From: Paraburkholderia phytofirmans PsJN
GTDB lineage: Bacteria > Pseudomonadota > Gammaproteobacteria > Burkholderiales > Burkholderiaceae
Direction: 5' to 3'
DNA length: 64,000 nucleotides
NCBI RefSeq assembly: GCF_000020125.1
Contig: NC_010676.1
Coordinates: 3,562,000-3,625,999, forward strand
Shown: one piece after another, positions 27,213-35,966 of the stretch
How positions within the stretch are numbered: the first letter of the stretch is position 1
How the letters are laid out: each line of letters begins with the position of its first letter
Position numbers and translations under genes: made by a program
Notes under the pieces: model-generated
Seen by the model: only the letters and a program-made list of their open reading frames with translations
What the model was told of the DNA's origin: nothing
The model's database searches: none

Positions 27213-27838
27213 GTTGATGGATGTCGTGGCAATGGAGAAGCGGCGGCCGACCCGCTGAATACCAGGTCGCCGCCAGAAAGAAGTCGTCGGGAATCACGTC
27301 GTGCTGTTTTGACAAGACGAACCGCGAGTGGCCGAACTATGTAAGCCGGTCCCTTAAGAGAACCTTAAGCGGCAGTGCCGGGAAGCGTTGAACGACCACG
27401 AATGGATGAACCAAAACGAGTTCTTCCAGTTAAATTACGTATTCCTTTCACGCGATTTGCGTCGTTAATATCGCGCCACACTGACTTCCGGCACACGCCG
27501 CAACACGATAAGCTTCGGCCCCTCATTGTTCTTTTGACGCCACGCCGCTTATTTTTTGACACCGCATTTATTTTCACCGCCCTATGATCGGGGGGCTCGT
27601 TTCCGCCGCGCTGGTTAGCACGCGCCGACTGAGCCGACTTGAAAACCATGCAATAGATAAGCGCACGCCTCGGCATAGCCATTGAATTGACGTGTCGCGC
27701 AATAAATATCCAATAATTACTTATGCTTCTCGCAGTTTGCGCAACAACGGTTGTAAATGTATTGCATGCGTGTTCACGGCGCTGGTGGAAAGAGCAATTG
27801 ATACCCTCAATTACCGCTTGATCACGGAGCCAACAAGT
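27213..27838. other. Long divergent intergenic region before the porin gene
   Basis: About 600 bases, A/T-rich towards the porin. It holds the direct repeat CCTTAAG-N4-CCTTAAG at 27352-27369 and presumably the porin promoter and a long 5' leader. Short plus-strand frames (for example from 27375) show no coding character. A long untranslated leader is typical for porin mRNAs controlled by small RNAs, but I cannot point to a pairing site. Confidence 0.45.
27352..27369. promoter_or_regulatory. CCTTAAG direct repeat
   Basis: Two copies of CCTTAAG separated by four bases, giving an 11-base period. That is the layout of sites for OmpR/PhoB-type response regulators, which bind tandem 7-base repeats. 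It lies between the divergent Fur-like and porin genes. Which gene it controls, if any, is not clear. Confidence 0.4.
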
Positions 27839-28999
27839 ATGAAAAAGTCTTTACTCGCGGCCGCGCTCTTCGGCGCATTTGCGATGTCGGCGCATGCGCA
27901 AAGCAGCGTGACGCTCTACGGCCTCATCGATACAGGATTGGTTTATACGAACAATCAGTTTGGGCATAGCAACTGGCAGATGGTGAGCAGCTCGACCCAG
28001 AACACGGTCTTCGGTCTCAAGGGCTCAGAGGATCTGGGTGGCGGCCTGCACGCGGTCTTCAAACTCGAGCAAGGTTTCCTGCTGAACAACGGAGCGCAGG
28101 CATTCTCCGGCGATGGTTTCGGTTCTCAGGCATGGGTCGGCCTGCAAAGCGATCCGTACGGCACCTTGACGTTCGGCCGCCAGTTCGACGTGATGAACGA
28201 CCTCGTCGGACCGCTCACCGCGGAGTTCAACACGTCGGGCGGCAGCATGGCCGCGCATCCGTTCGAAAACGACAATCTTGCTGCGAATTCCGTCGTGATC
28301 AACAACTCGGTGAAGTACGCGAGCCCGACTTATCGCGGCGTGACGTTCGAAACGATGTACTCGTTCAGCAACAAGGCGGGCGACTTCGGGAATAACCGGT
28401 CTTACGGTTTCGGCGTTTCGTATGCGCAAGGTCCGGTGAATCTTGCCGCCGGCTATCTGCAACTGAACAACGCGGGCAATGGCGCCGGCGCGGTGACTTC
28501 GGGCGATGCAAGCGCGAACTTCATCGCACAACGCCAGCGTATCTGGTCGCTGGGTGGCAACTACACGTTCGGGCCGGCCACGGTCGGGCTGGTTTGGAGC
28601 CACGCTCAGATCGACAACGCGTCGGGCGTGTTCTCGTTCGGCACGGGCAGCTACCTCGGTTCGGGCGATACATCGGCTGGATCGCTGGGCGGTTCGCTGC
28701 GGCTCGACAACTACGAGGTGAACGCAAAGTACGCGCTTACGCCGGCGTTGAGCGTTTCCGGCGCGTACACGTACACACATGGCGCGTATAACGGCTCGTC
28801 GCCGGGATGGAACACGGCCATGCTGCAAACCGACTACTCGATCAGCAAACGCACGGACTTCTATCTCGAAGGCGTCTATCAGAACGTGCACGGCGCGCCT
28901 GCGGACTCCGTCCTCTCGCATGCCATGATCAACACGTTGTCGCCGTCCGCGACCAACACGCAAGTGGCGGTCACCGTGGGCATGCGTCACGCGTTCTAA
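27839..28999 (+). CDS. Gram-negative porin, Burkholderia type
   Basis: Outer-membrane 16-strand trimeric porin, 386 residues. The signal peptide KKSLLAAALFGAFAMSAHA is followed by the mature start QSSVTLYGLIDTGLVYTNNQ, typical for this family. VFGLKGSEDLGGGLHAVFKLEQGF and AWVGLQSDPYGTLTFGRQFD follow, and the last residues end in GMRHAF with the terminal Phe needed for outer-membrane assembly. It allows passive entry of small solutes. A long A/T-rich leader precedes it. Confidence 0.93.
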   Translation: MKKSLLAAALFGAFAMSAHAQSSVTLYGLIDTGLVYTNNQFGHSNWQMVSSSTQNTVFGLKGSEDLGGGLHAVFKLEQGFLLNNGAQAFSGDGFGSQAWVGLQSDPYGTLTFGRQFDVMNDLVGPLTAEFNTSGGSMAAHPFENDNLAANSVVINNSVKYASPTYRGVTFETMYSFSNKAGDFGNNRSYGFGVSYAQGPVNLAAGYLQLNNAGNGAGAVTSGDASANFIAQRQRIWSLGGNYTFGPATVGLVWSHAQIDNASGVFSFGTGSYLGSGDTSAGSLGGSLRLDNYEVNAKYALTPALSVSGAYTYTHGAYNGSSPGWNTAMLQTDYSISKRTDFYLEGVYQNVHGAPADSVLSHAMINTLSPSATNTQVAVTVGMRHAF

Positions 29000-29025
29000 G
29001 CAGGCTCGCGTCGAGTAATGTGAAC

Positions 29026-29055
29026 ACGCATGCCCTGTTTTTGCAGGGCATGCGT
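29026..29055 (+). terminator. Hairpin after the porin gene
   Basis: Perfect 12-bp inverted repeat, ACGCATGCCCTG (29026-29037) and CAGGGCATGCGT (29044-29055), with a six-base T-rich loop, 26 bases after the porin stop. It lacks a downstream T-run but is strong enough to protect or end the mRNA. Confidence 0.65.
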
Positions 29056-29119
29056 TGTCGTGCGAGCTTGTTGCTCTAAAGCTTGAGCGATCGGAACGAT
29101 GAGGGCACGACGCTCTGCG

Positions 29120-29785
29120 TTACGTGTCCTGTGAACCCTCGTTTTCCGCTTCGGCCAGAATTTGCTGGATGGCCTGCTCGAAAGTTTCGACAGGCTGTCC
29201 GCCACTCACCAGGTAGCGACGGTTGAAGATAATGGCCGGCACCGACTGAATACCCATTGCCTCGTTATTCCGTTCCTCTGCGCGAACTTCAGCGGCATAG
29301 GTTCCGTTTTGCAGTACGTCACGCGCCTTCACGGCATCCAGCCCAACGGACTGTGCGGCTTCGACCAGCACTTCGTGATCGCTCGGGTCTTTGCCGTCGG
29401 AATGATAGGCCTGCAGCAGCGCCGACTTGAGCGCCAACTGCTTACCCTCGATGCCGGCCCAATGCAACAGACGGTGCGCGTCGAAGGTGTTGTACACGCG
29501 GGTGCGCGGGCCAAAAGTAAATCCGACGCTCGCACCGCGCTCGCGGATCGCGGCCTGCGCTTCGGCGATCTGCTCCGGCGTACGGCCATATTTCTTGCTG
29601 AGATAGTCGACAATGGTCTCGCCGTCCGGTCCCATGTCCGGATTCAATTCGAACGGATGCACGACGATTTGCGCGTCGACGGCATCGCCAAGACGCGAGA
29701 GCGCGCGTTGGAGCGAGGAGAGGCCGATCGCGCACCATGGGCATGCGATATCGGAGACAAAATCGATTGTGAGCGCTTGGGTCAT
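29120..29785 (-). CDS. DsbA/FrnE family thioredoxin-fold oxidoreductase
   Basis: Cytoplasmic DsbA-like protein of the FrnE group, 221 residues. The active site CPWC sits in DFVSDIACPWCAIGLSSL, followed by the helical insert typical of the family (YLSKKYGRTPEQIAEAQAAIRERGASVGF) and the cis-Pro loop GIQSVPAIIFN. It has no signal peptide, so it acts in the cytoplasm, as FrnE does in oxidative-stress responses. The start at 29785 is the domain start; an ATG at 29809 is in frame but adds only a short tail. Confidence 0.88.
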   Translation of the reverse strand: MTQALTIDFVSDIACPWCAIGLSSLQRALSRLGDAVDAQIVVHPFELNPDMGPDGETIVDYLSKKYGRTPEQIAEAQAAIRERGASVGFTFGPRTRVYNTFDAHRLLHWAGIEGKQLALKSALLQAYHSDGKDPSDHEVLVEAAQSVGLDAVKARDVLQNGTYAAEVRAEERNNEAMGIQSVPAIIFNRRYLVSGGQPVETFEQAIQQILAEAENEGSQDT

Positions 29786-30015
29786 TGCTGTGTTCCGGTC
29801 CTGTGTCAAAACGAAATCCGCAGACAGCGTAACCCGTATTGCCGGTATTTGCAGGACTGCGCTCGTGACGGAACGCGAGCCGGCGTCTTACAATTCACCT
29901 GCCGCAGTTGGAGCCATCGATCGCGCGGGCAACAGGGATGCCGGCAGGCGTCATAATCCCTCTACGCCGTCGTGCACGATAACGACTGCTTTTCCAACAT
30001 TGAAAGGAGCTTCAA

Positions 30016-30309
30016 ATGAGCAAGGGATATTGGGTGACGTCATATCGCGCGACGAAGGACGCAACCAAACTGGCCGCGTACGCGCAGCTTGCGGTACCCG
30101 CGGTGACGGCTGCCGGCGGCAAGTTCATCGTGCGTGGCGCAGCGGAAGAGGCTCGTGAGCAAGGCTTGAAGGAGCGGACGGTCGTGATCGAGTTTCCGAC
30201 CTACGAAGCGGCCATCGCCGCTTACGACAGCGAACTCTACAAGAAAGCGCTGGCGGCATTGGGCGACGGCGTCGAGCGCGATCTGCGGATTGTGCGCGGC
30301 ACGGAGTAA
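30016..30309 (+). CDS. DUF1330 domain protein
   Basis: Dimeric alpha-beta barrel-like (ferredoxin-fold) protein of 97 residues, DUF1330 family. It shows KGYWVTSYRATKDATKLAAYAQLA, AAGGKFIVRG and ERTVVIEFPTYEAAIAAYDSELYKKAL, the usual blocks. Its role is unknown. AAAGGAG precedes the ATG. It is convergent with the sugar permease gene, with about 60 bases between stops. Confidence 0.87.
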   Translation: MSKGYWVTSYRATKDATKLAAYAQLAVPAVTAAGGKFIVRGAAEEAREQGLKERTVVIEFPTYEAAIAAYDSELYKKALAALGDGVERDLRIVRGTE

Positions 30310-30371
30310 CACGAAAGCGAAAGATACGGCGAGCGCGACCTGCTCATGCAGTTTCGCGCTTGCCCCGGCAT

Positions 30372-31223
30372 CTATTTCACGGCGCCCAACGCGAGCCCCT
30401 TCACCAGATACCTCTGCAACCACGCGAATACCACGGAAACCGGCAACGTCGCGCAGAGCGTGGCCGCCATCACCAGGTGCCACTGGACCACGTATTTCCC
30501 AGCGACCATGTCGGTCACCTGCACGGTCAGCGTCTTGTTCTCGGGTGAGCGGATCAAGGTATAGACCACGGCAAACTCGTTCCACGCATTGATGAACGTG
30601 AAGATCGCGGTGACGACGATCGCAGGCACCGCGAGCGGCAGGAACACTTTGAAGACCGCCTTGGTCCGTCCGCACCCTTCGAGCCACGCGGACTCTTCCA
30701 GATCCCGCGGCACCGTCTGAAAGTACGAGGACAGCATCCACACGGCAAACGCGATGTTGAAGGCCGCGTAAGAGACGATCACGCCGATCTTGGAATCGAC
30801 CAGGTTGCCGTCGCCATAAGGAATCATCGCTGCCAGCCGGAACAGGCCGACCACGAGCAGAATCGGCGACAACATCTGCGTGACGAGCAGAAACTGACGG
30901 TAGAGCCCGCGTCCGCGAAACGGGAATCTGGCTAACGCGTACGCCGCCGGCAAGCTGACGGCCAGCGCAAGCGCGGTCGATAGCAAACTGATCACCGTGC
31001 TATTGCGCAGCGCCACGCCGAAATTCGCCGCCACCCACATATCGGAGAAATTGCTCCACTGCCAATGCACCGGCAACCAGCGCGCCGGATACACAAAAAT
31101 CTCCGAAGCCGGCTTCAACGCGGTGAACAGCATGACGGCAAACGGAAACAACACTACTACGACCAGCGGCGACAGCGCGAGCCAGCACCACAGCGAGCGC
31201 TTCATCTTGACGCTGAGACTCAT
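30372..31223 (-). CDS. ABC sugar transporter permease (MalG-like)
   Basis: Inner-membrane permease of a carbohydrate ABC importer (CUT1), 283 residues with six helices. The EAA loop, which contacts the ATPase, reads LEESAWLEGCGRTKAVFKVFLPLAVPAI. The C terminus ends in QRYLVKGLALGAVK, the typical VxGLTxGAVKG end. Its start overlaps the stop of the upstream permease gene by four bases. Together with the other permease, the binding protein and the ATPase on the opposite strand it makes one importer. Confidence 0.9.
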   Translation of the reverse strand: MSLSVKMKRSLWCWLALSPLVVVVLFPFAVMLFTALKPASEIFVYPARWLPVHWQWSNFSDMWVAANFGVALRNSTVISLLSTALALAVSLPAAYALARFPFRGRGLYRQFLLVTQMLSPILLVVGLFRLAAMIPYGDGNLVDSKIGVIVSYAAFNIAFAVWMLSSYFQTVPRDLEESAWLEGCGRTKAVFKVFLPLAVPAIVVTAIFTFINAWNEFAVVYTLIRSPENKTLTVQVTDMVAGKYVVQWHLVMAATLCATLPVSVVFAWLQRYLVKGLALGAVK

Positions 31224-32110
31224 GACGGATCTCCTTCTTTCGCGGGCTGCAGGCGCAGATAGGCGATCGAGAAAATGAACAGCATGACGAGCATGATCAG
31301 CGACACCGCCGCGGCTTCGCCGGGACGCCCGAGCCGGAAGCCGAGCTCATAAAGATACGTGACGAGAATGTGCGTGCTGTTGTCGGGGCCGCCCTGCGTC
31401 ATCACCCAGATGATCGGAAACGAGTTGAACACATAGATCACGTTCAACAGAATCGTCATGTTGATGAACGGCCGTAACAGCGGCATGGTGAGTTTGCGAA
31501 ATTGCTGCCAGGCGCTTGCGCCGTCCATGCGTGCGGCTTCGTAAATATCGCCGGGCACCGAGGACAAACCGCCTAGCAGAATCGTCACCGTAAATGGAAC
31601 CGACACCAGAATGCCGACTGCGATTTCGACGGGAAACGCGAGCTCCGGTGTGGCCAGCCAATGAATCGGGCCGCTGATCAGGCCGAGCCGCTGCAACGTG
31701 ACGTTGACCATGCCGTAGTCGTCGTTGAAGGCCCAGCGCCAGACCACGGCGGTCATGGTCAGCGAGACGGACCACGGCAACATGACGATCGTGCGCGCCA
31801 CACCGCGTCCATAGAAATCCTGGTTGAGCACCAGCGCAACGGGCACCGAGATCAGCACCGTGCCGCCCACCACGCAAATAGTCCAGACAAGGGTCCGCCG
31901 GGCGGCGGCAAGAAACGCGGGGTCGCTGAAGATCGTGTAGAAATTCTGCAGACCAGTGAAGTCGCGAATCGCGCCGAAGCGCGAGACCTCGTGCAGCGAT
32001 TGCCACACGATGTTGAAAATCGGATAGCTGATGATGAAAAGCGCCAGTACCAGACTCGGCGCAATCAGCAACCAGGGCGCTTGCAGGCGCGAAGAAGCGG
32101 AGCGGCTCAT
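31220..32110 (-). CDS. ABC sugar transporter permease (MalF-like)
   Basis: Second CUT1 permease, 296 residues from the ATG at 32110. The first helix starts right after a short charged tail (SASSRLQAPWLLIAPSLVLALF). The EAA loop reads IYEAARMDGASAWQQFRKLTMPLLRP. An ATG at 32140 is also in frame; neither start has a clear ribosome binding site, so translation may depend on the upstream gene. It follows the binding-protein gene by about 145 bases and is coupled to the next permease. Confidence 0.9.
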   Translation of the reverse strand: MSRSASSRLQAPWLLIAPSLVLALFIISYPIFNIVWQSLHEVSRFGAIRDFTGLQNFYTIFSDPAFLAAARRTLVWTICVVGGTVLISVPVALVLNQDFYGRGVARTIVMLPWSVSLTMTAVVWRWAFNDDYGMVNVTLQRLGLISGPIHWLATPELAFPVEIAVGILVSVPFTVTILLGGLSSVPGDIYEAARMDGASAWQQFRKLTMPLLRPFINMTILLNVIYVFNSFPIIWVMTQGGPDNSTHILVTYLYELGFRLGRPGEAAAVSLIMLVMLFIFSIAYLRLQPAKEGDPS

Positions 32111-32255
32111 GCGTGCTCGATCGTAAGACGCATCCCGCATTAATGGGCGGGCGCGACGGGATGGGCCGGATAGTGCATTACGACCGAAACGCGCACCGCC
32201 TTTGCAGGGGCGGCGCGCGTTGCGGGTTCAGCAGATCACTGCGAGACTGCGCGTG

Positions 32256-33488
32256 TTACTTGCCGAGCGACTTGTTAGCCTGGGCGGCCGCCGCGTTCAA
32301 TGCGTCGGCCGGTTTCGCCTTGCCCAAATAAATCGACTGCATTGCGTCGGTCACGGCCTTCGCGGTGTCTTCCCAGCCGGTCACGGTCGGCGCGAAGTGG
32401 GCGGTCGGCAGCAGCGCGACGAAGGCCTTGGTATCCGGGTCGTTGAATGCCGGATCGGTTGCCTCAGCCTTGGTGGTCGGCAGGAAGCCTTCGGTCGTGG
32501 TGAACTCCACGCGCGGTTCCTTCGTGAACAGATAGTCGAGGAACTTCCACGCCGACTTCTTCACCTTCGAGTTCTTGAACATCACGATCGAGTCGGTGAC
32601 GGCGTATGTGGCGTGCGTCGTGCCCATCGGAATCGGATCGATGCCGTACTTCAGGTTCGGCGCTTCCTTCTTGATCTGTTTGGCGAGGAACGGTGCGGAG
32701 ATCATCATCGCAACGCGGCCTTGCTTGAACAGATTCTGCACGTCTTCACGGCTATAGCCGGTCACGCCCGGTTGCGTCAGGCCCTGATCGATCATCGTCT
32801 TGTACAGCGTGGCTGCCTTGATGCCGGCCGGCGAATTGAAAGCCGCCTTGCCGTCCTTGCCGACCACGTCGCCGCCGTTGGTCCACAGGGCGTAGTAATA
32901 GTAGACGTCGGTTTCGATTTCCTTGCCTTGCAGACCGAAACCGGCAATGCCCTGCGCCTTCAGTTTCTTCGACGCTTCGATCACGTCGTTCCAGGTCTTC
33001 GGACCGTCGGGATAGCCGACCTTGGCGAGCAGGTCTTTGTTGTAGTACAGCCCACGCGCGGACGCGGCGATCGGCAGGCCGTACACCTTGCCGTTGATTT
33101 CACCCGGCGCGAGGAACGGGCCGATGAAGCGGCTTTTGAAGTTCGCGTCCATGTAGCCGTCGAGCGGCTCGGCCACATCGTCCTTCACGAAGTCGAGCAG
33201 CCAGCGCGTGCCGACGATCGCGAGGTCGGCGTTGGCGTTGCCGGAAATGTCCGTTTGCAGTTTCTGTTGCAGCGTGTCCCAGTTCACGTCTTCGATCTTG
33301 ATCGTCGTACCGGGATTGGCCTTCTCGAAGTTGCGGGCCATTTTTTCGAAGTACGGCGCGGTCGCGTCGCTGTAGTGCGCGACGGTCACGCGAACCGTGT
33401 CGGCGTGAGCCGCGACGGCGATACCTGCAAACGCGAGCGCCACGGCAACTTTGCCTAGCGCGAGGGAAGCACGGGCATGCAACGACAT
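32256..33488 (-). CDS. ABC sugar transporter substrate-binding protein
   Basis: Periplasmic solute-binding protein (family 1, UgpB/MalE-like), 410 residues. The signal peptide LGKVAVALAFAGIAVAAHA is followed by DTVRVTVAHYSDATAPYFEKMARNFEKANPG. The GKVYGLPIAASARGLYYNKDLLAKVG block is the family mark. It captures a sugar or sugar derivative that cannot be named from sequence. AGGAGA precedes the ATG at 33488. It is the first gene of the minus-strand transport unit and is divergent from the SDR-ATPase-RpiR unit. Confidence 0.92.
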   Translation of the reverse strand: MSLHARASLALGKVAVALAFAGIAVAAHADTVRVTVAHYSDATAPYFEKMARNFEKANPGTTIKIEDVNWDTLQQKLQTDISGNANADLAIVGTRWLLDFVKDDVAEPLDGYMDANFKSRFIGPFLAPGEINGKVYGLPIAASARGLYYNKDLLAKVGYPDGPKTWNDVIEASKKLKAQGIAGFGLQGKEIETDVYYYYALWTNGGDVVGKDGKAAFNSPAGIKAATLYKTMIDQGLTQPGVTGYSREDVQNLFKQGRVAMMISAPFLAKQIKKEAPNLKYGIDPIPMGTTHATYAVTDSIVMFKNSKVKKSAWKFLDYLFTKEPRVEFTTTEGFLPTTKAEATDPAFNDPDTKAFVALLPTAHFAPTVTGWEDTAKAVTDAMQSIYLGKAKPADALNAAAAQANKSLGK

Positions 33489-33872
33489 TTCTCTCTCTCC
33501 TGTGTCGAACGGAATTAGCGCTTTAGTGCTGACTCCGGTCCCACGCAAGGCGGTCGAACGGAGCGAACGTTTTAGCGCTTGCGCCGATCCCATCCAGCAA
33601 TGGGGGGGTGGTTTGCTGCCGTCGCCGGCCGCTTTGGGTTGCTTTGTTTGTAAAAATCCTACATGAGGAAAAATTGCTTGTCACGTAGGGTCTGCCATAT
33701 TTTTTCCCAGCCAGTTTGTGCTTAAGATGCTGTAAAGCAGGGATATTCTGCGCAATGCGATGTCACGGATACCCAATCTTCGGGATGACTAGGCAACTGC
33801 TGCGTTGACGGATTTGTAGGAAATTTACACGCTAATCCGGACTGGCGGCTTGGTTGAACAACGAGGCGGACA
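33489..33872. promoter_or_regulatory. Divergent control region of the sugar locus
   Basis: About 380 bases between the binding-protein gene and the SDR gene. An imperfect direct repeat is visible: GTCGAACGGA at 33504-33513 and again at 33553-33562, each followed by TTAGCGCTT (33515-33523 and 33572-33580). The AGCGCT core is palindromic, so these may be paired operator sites, possibly for the RpiR regulator encoded downstream. The A/T-rich part at 33640-33720 is a likely promoter zone. Confidence 0.45.
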
Positions 33873-34646
33873 ATGAATCGTGTGGTGTTGGTAACGGGCG
33901 CTTGCGGCGGCATCGGCAGCGTGTTGTGCAAGCGCTTCGTGGAGCAGGGCGATACCGTGCTGGCGCTCGACATCGACGCCGCCGCGCTGAAAGCTTTGAG
34001 CGAGCAGCTCGGCGAGGCGCACGTCACGCCGATCGCGGTCGATCTCGGCGACGCCGCCGCAGTGCAGCAAGCGGTGGCCGCCGCGGTCGAACTGCGCGGT
34101 CCGGTCGATGTGCTGGTCGCCAACGCGGGCGCGGCCGAAGGTCTCACGCTCGCCACGACCGATGTCGCGAGCTGGCAGCGCGACATCCATCTGAATCTGA
34201 ACGGCACGTATCACACGGTTGAAGCGGTGCGCGCGTCGATGATCGAGCGGCAGCAGGGCGCGCTCGTGCTGATCGGTTCGGTAAACGGCATGGCCGCGCT
34301 CGGTCATCCGGCGTACAGCGCGGCGAAGGCCGGGCTCATCAGTTATACGAAAGCGCTCGCGCTCGAACTAGGCCGCTACGGCATTCGCGCGAACATCGTG
34401 TGCCCGGGCACCGTGAAGACGCAGGCGTGGCAGGCGCGCGTCGACAAGAACCCGCAGGTCTTCGAAGATCTGAAAAAGTGGTACCCGTTGCGCGACTTCG
34501 CGACGCCCGACGACATCGCCGACGCGGTGCTGTTTCTGGCCTCGCCGATGGCGCGTGTGATTACCGGCGTCGCGCTGCCGGTCGACGGCGGCCTGATGGC
34601 CGGCAACCGTTTGATGGCGGAAGAACTGACACTCGAGTCGCTCTGA
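33873..34646 (+). CDS. SDR family sugar/polyol dehydrogenase
   Basis: Classical SDR of 257 residues. TGACGGIG is the cofactor site, LVANAG the structural motif, Ser in IGSVNG and YSAAKAGL (Tyr-x-x-x-Lys) the catalytic residues, and VDGGLMAGN the C-terminal block. Asp at the end of the second strand (LALDID) points to NAD rather than NADP. In this context it probably oxidises the imported sugar or polyol. It is first in a plus-strand unit with the transporter ATPase and the RpiR regulator. Confidence 0.9.
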   Translation: MNRVVLVTGACGGIGSVLCKRFVEQGDTVLALDIDAAALKALSEQLGEAHVTPIAVDLGDAAAVQQAVAAAVELRGPVDVLVANAGAAEGLTLATTDVASWQRDIHLNLNGTYHTVEAVRASMIERQQGALVLIGSVNGMAALGHPAYSAAKAGLISYTKALALELGRYGIRANIVCPGTVKTQAWQARVDKNPQVFEDLKKWYPLRDFATPDDIADAVLFLASPMARVITGVALPVDGGLMAGNRLMAEELTLESL

Positions 34647-34710
34647 AACGCCTGAAGCAAAGCGCAATCAGCACGAGATCGAGTCAACGAAGCAAGACGG
34701 CGAGGACAGC

Positions 34711-35793
34711 ATGGCAGCAGTGCAACTGAGCGGCATCTTCAAACGCTATGGCGACACGCAAGTGGTGCACGGCATCGATCTCGACATCGACGACGGCGAG
34801 TTCGTCGTGCTGGTCGGCCCGTCGGGCTGCGGCAAAAGCACGTTGATGCGCATGGTGGCGGGACTCGAGGAAATCAGCGGCGGCGATCTGATGATCGGCG
34901 GCACACGCGCGAACAGTCTCGCGCCGCAGCAGCGCAATATCTCGATGGTGTTCCAGAGCTACGCGCTGTATCCGCATCTGTCCGTCTACGAAAACATTGC
35001 GTTCGGACCGCGGATTCGCAAGGAGTCGTCGGCGAGTTTCAAGCCGCGGATCGAAGCCGCGGCGAAGATGCTGAACCTCGGCGGCTATCTGGACCGTTTG
35101 CCGCGCGCGCTCTCGGGCGGCCAGCGGCAACGCGTGGCGATGGGCCGCGCGGTGGTGCGCGAGCCGTCGCTGTTCCTGTTCGACGAGCCGCTGTCCAATC
35201 TCGACGCCAAGCTGCGCGTGCAGATGCGCACCGAAATCAAGGCGCTGCATCAGCGGCTGAAGAATACGGTGATCTACGTCACGCACGATCAGATCGAAGC
35301 CATGACGATGGCGGACCGCATCGTCGTCATGAACGCGGGGCGGATCGAGCAGATCGGCCGGCCGCTGGAACTGTACGACCATCCGGCGAATCTGTTCGTG
35401 GCGAGCTTTCTCGGCTCGCCGTCGATGAACTTTGCCGAAGGCGTGATCGCGAGCCGCGCGCAAGGTCAGGGCCTCGCGTTGAACCTCACGGGTGGCGGCG
35501 AGATCGTGCTGGAAGGTGCGCCCGCGTCGGCGGTGGTCGGCGCGAAGGTCACGCTCGGCGTGCGGCCGGAACACATCGAAACCATGACGCCGACACCCGA
35601 CGCGACGATGGAAGTCGAAGTGGTCGAGCCGACTGGCGCGGAGACTCACTTGTACGGGAAAATAGGCGGCAGCACGTGGTGCGTGACGACTCGTCAGCGC
35701 TCGAAAATCGAGCCCGGCCAGCGCGTCACGCTGCGCTTGCCGGCCGAACATATTCATCTGTTCGATACGGAGAGTGGACGCAGGCTGGTCTGA
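34711..35793 (+). CDS. ABC sugar transporter ATP-binding protein (UgpC/MsmK-like)
   Basis: Cytoplasmic ATPase subunit of the CUT1 importer, 360 residues. The Walker A motif GPSGCGKST is at residues 38-46. The Q-loop region is VFQSYALYPHLSVYENIAFG, the signature LSGGQRQRVAMGRAVV, Walker B LFLFDEPLSNLD and the switch VTHDQIEA. The C-terminal OB-like (TOBE) domain contains LGVRPEHIE. It serves the permeases at 30372-32110 although it lies in the opposite transcription unit, 64 bases after the SDR gene. Confidence 0.93.
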   Translation: MAAVQLSGIFKRYGDTQVVHGIDLDIDDGEFVVLVGPSGCGKSTLMRMVAGLEEISGGDLMIGGTRANSLAPQQRNISMVFQSYALYPHLSVYENIAFGPRIRKESSASFKPRIEAAAKMLNLGGYLDRLPRALSGGQRQRVAMGRAVVREPSLFLFDEPLSNLDAKLRVQMRTEIKALHQRLKNTVIYVTHDQIEAMTMADRIVVMNAGRIEQIGRPLELYDHPANLFVASFLGSPSMNFAEGVIASRAQGQGLALNLTGGGEIVLEGAPASAVVGAKVTLGVRPEHIETMTPTPDATMEVEVVEPTGAETHLYGKIGGSTWCVTTRQRSKIEPGQRVTLRLPAEHIHLFDTESGRRLV

Positions 35794-35966
35794 ACCGCGT
35801 GTTGCCGTTTGAGGCCGATACGAGCTTGCCTCAGGCGCACTGACGCTGCGACGCGACGCGGATTTATTTAACGCATGAGAATGCGCCGGGCCGCCCCAGG
35901 TTTTCTCACCCCGTCGGGGGCCTGGCGCGAAGCGACAGGTCTGGGGGCGCTTTGAAGGAACACCGG

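Noticed and set aside
32202..33458. 418-codon plus-strand frame
   Set aside because: It is antisense to the sugar-binding protein gene, has no ribosome binding site, and its Arg/His/Val-rich composition is typical of a shadow frame in G/C-rich DNA.
35866..35951. Possible dispersed intergenic repeat before the RpiR gene
   Set aside because: The G/C-rich imperfect inverted sequence (CCCCAGG...CCTGG) looks like a repeat family member, but no second copy is visible in the window, so I did not list it.
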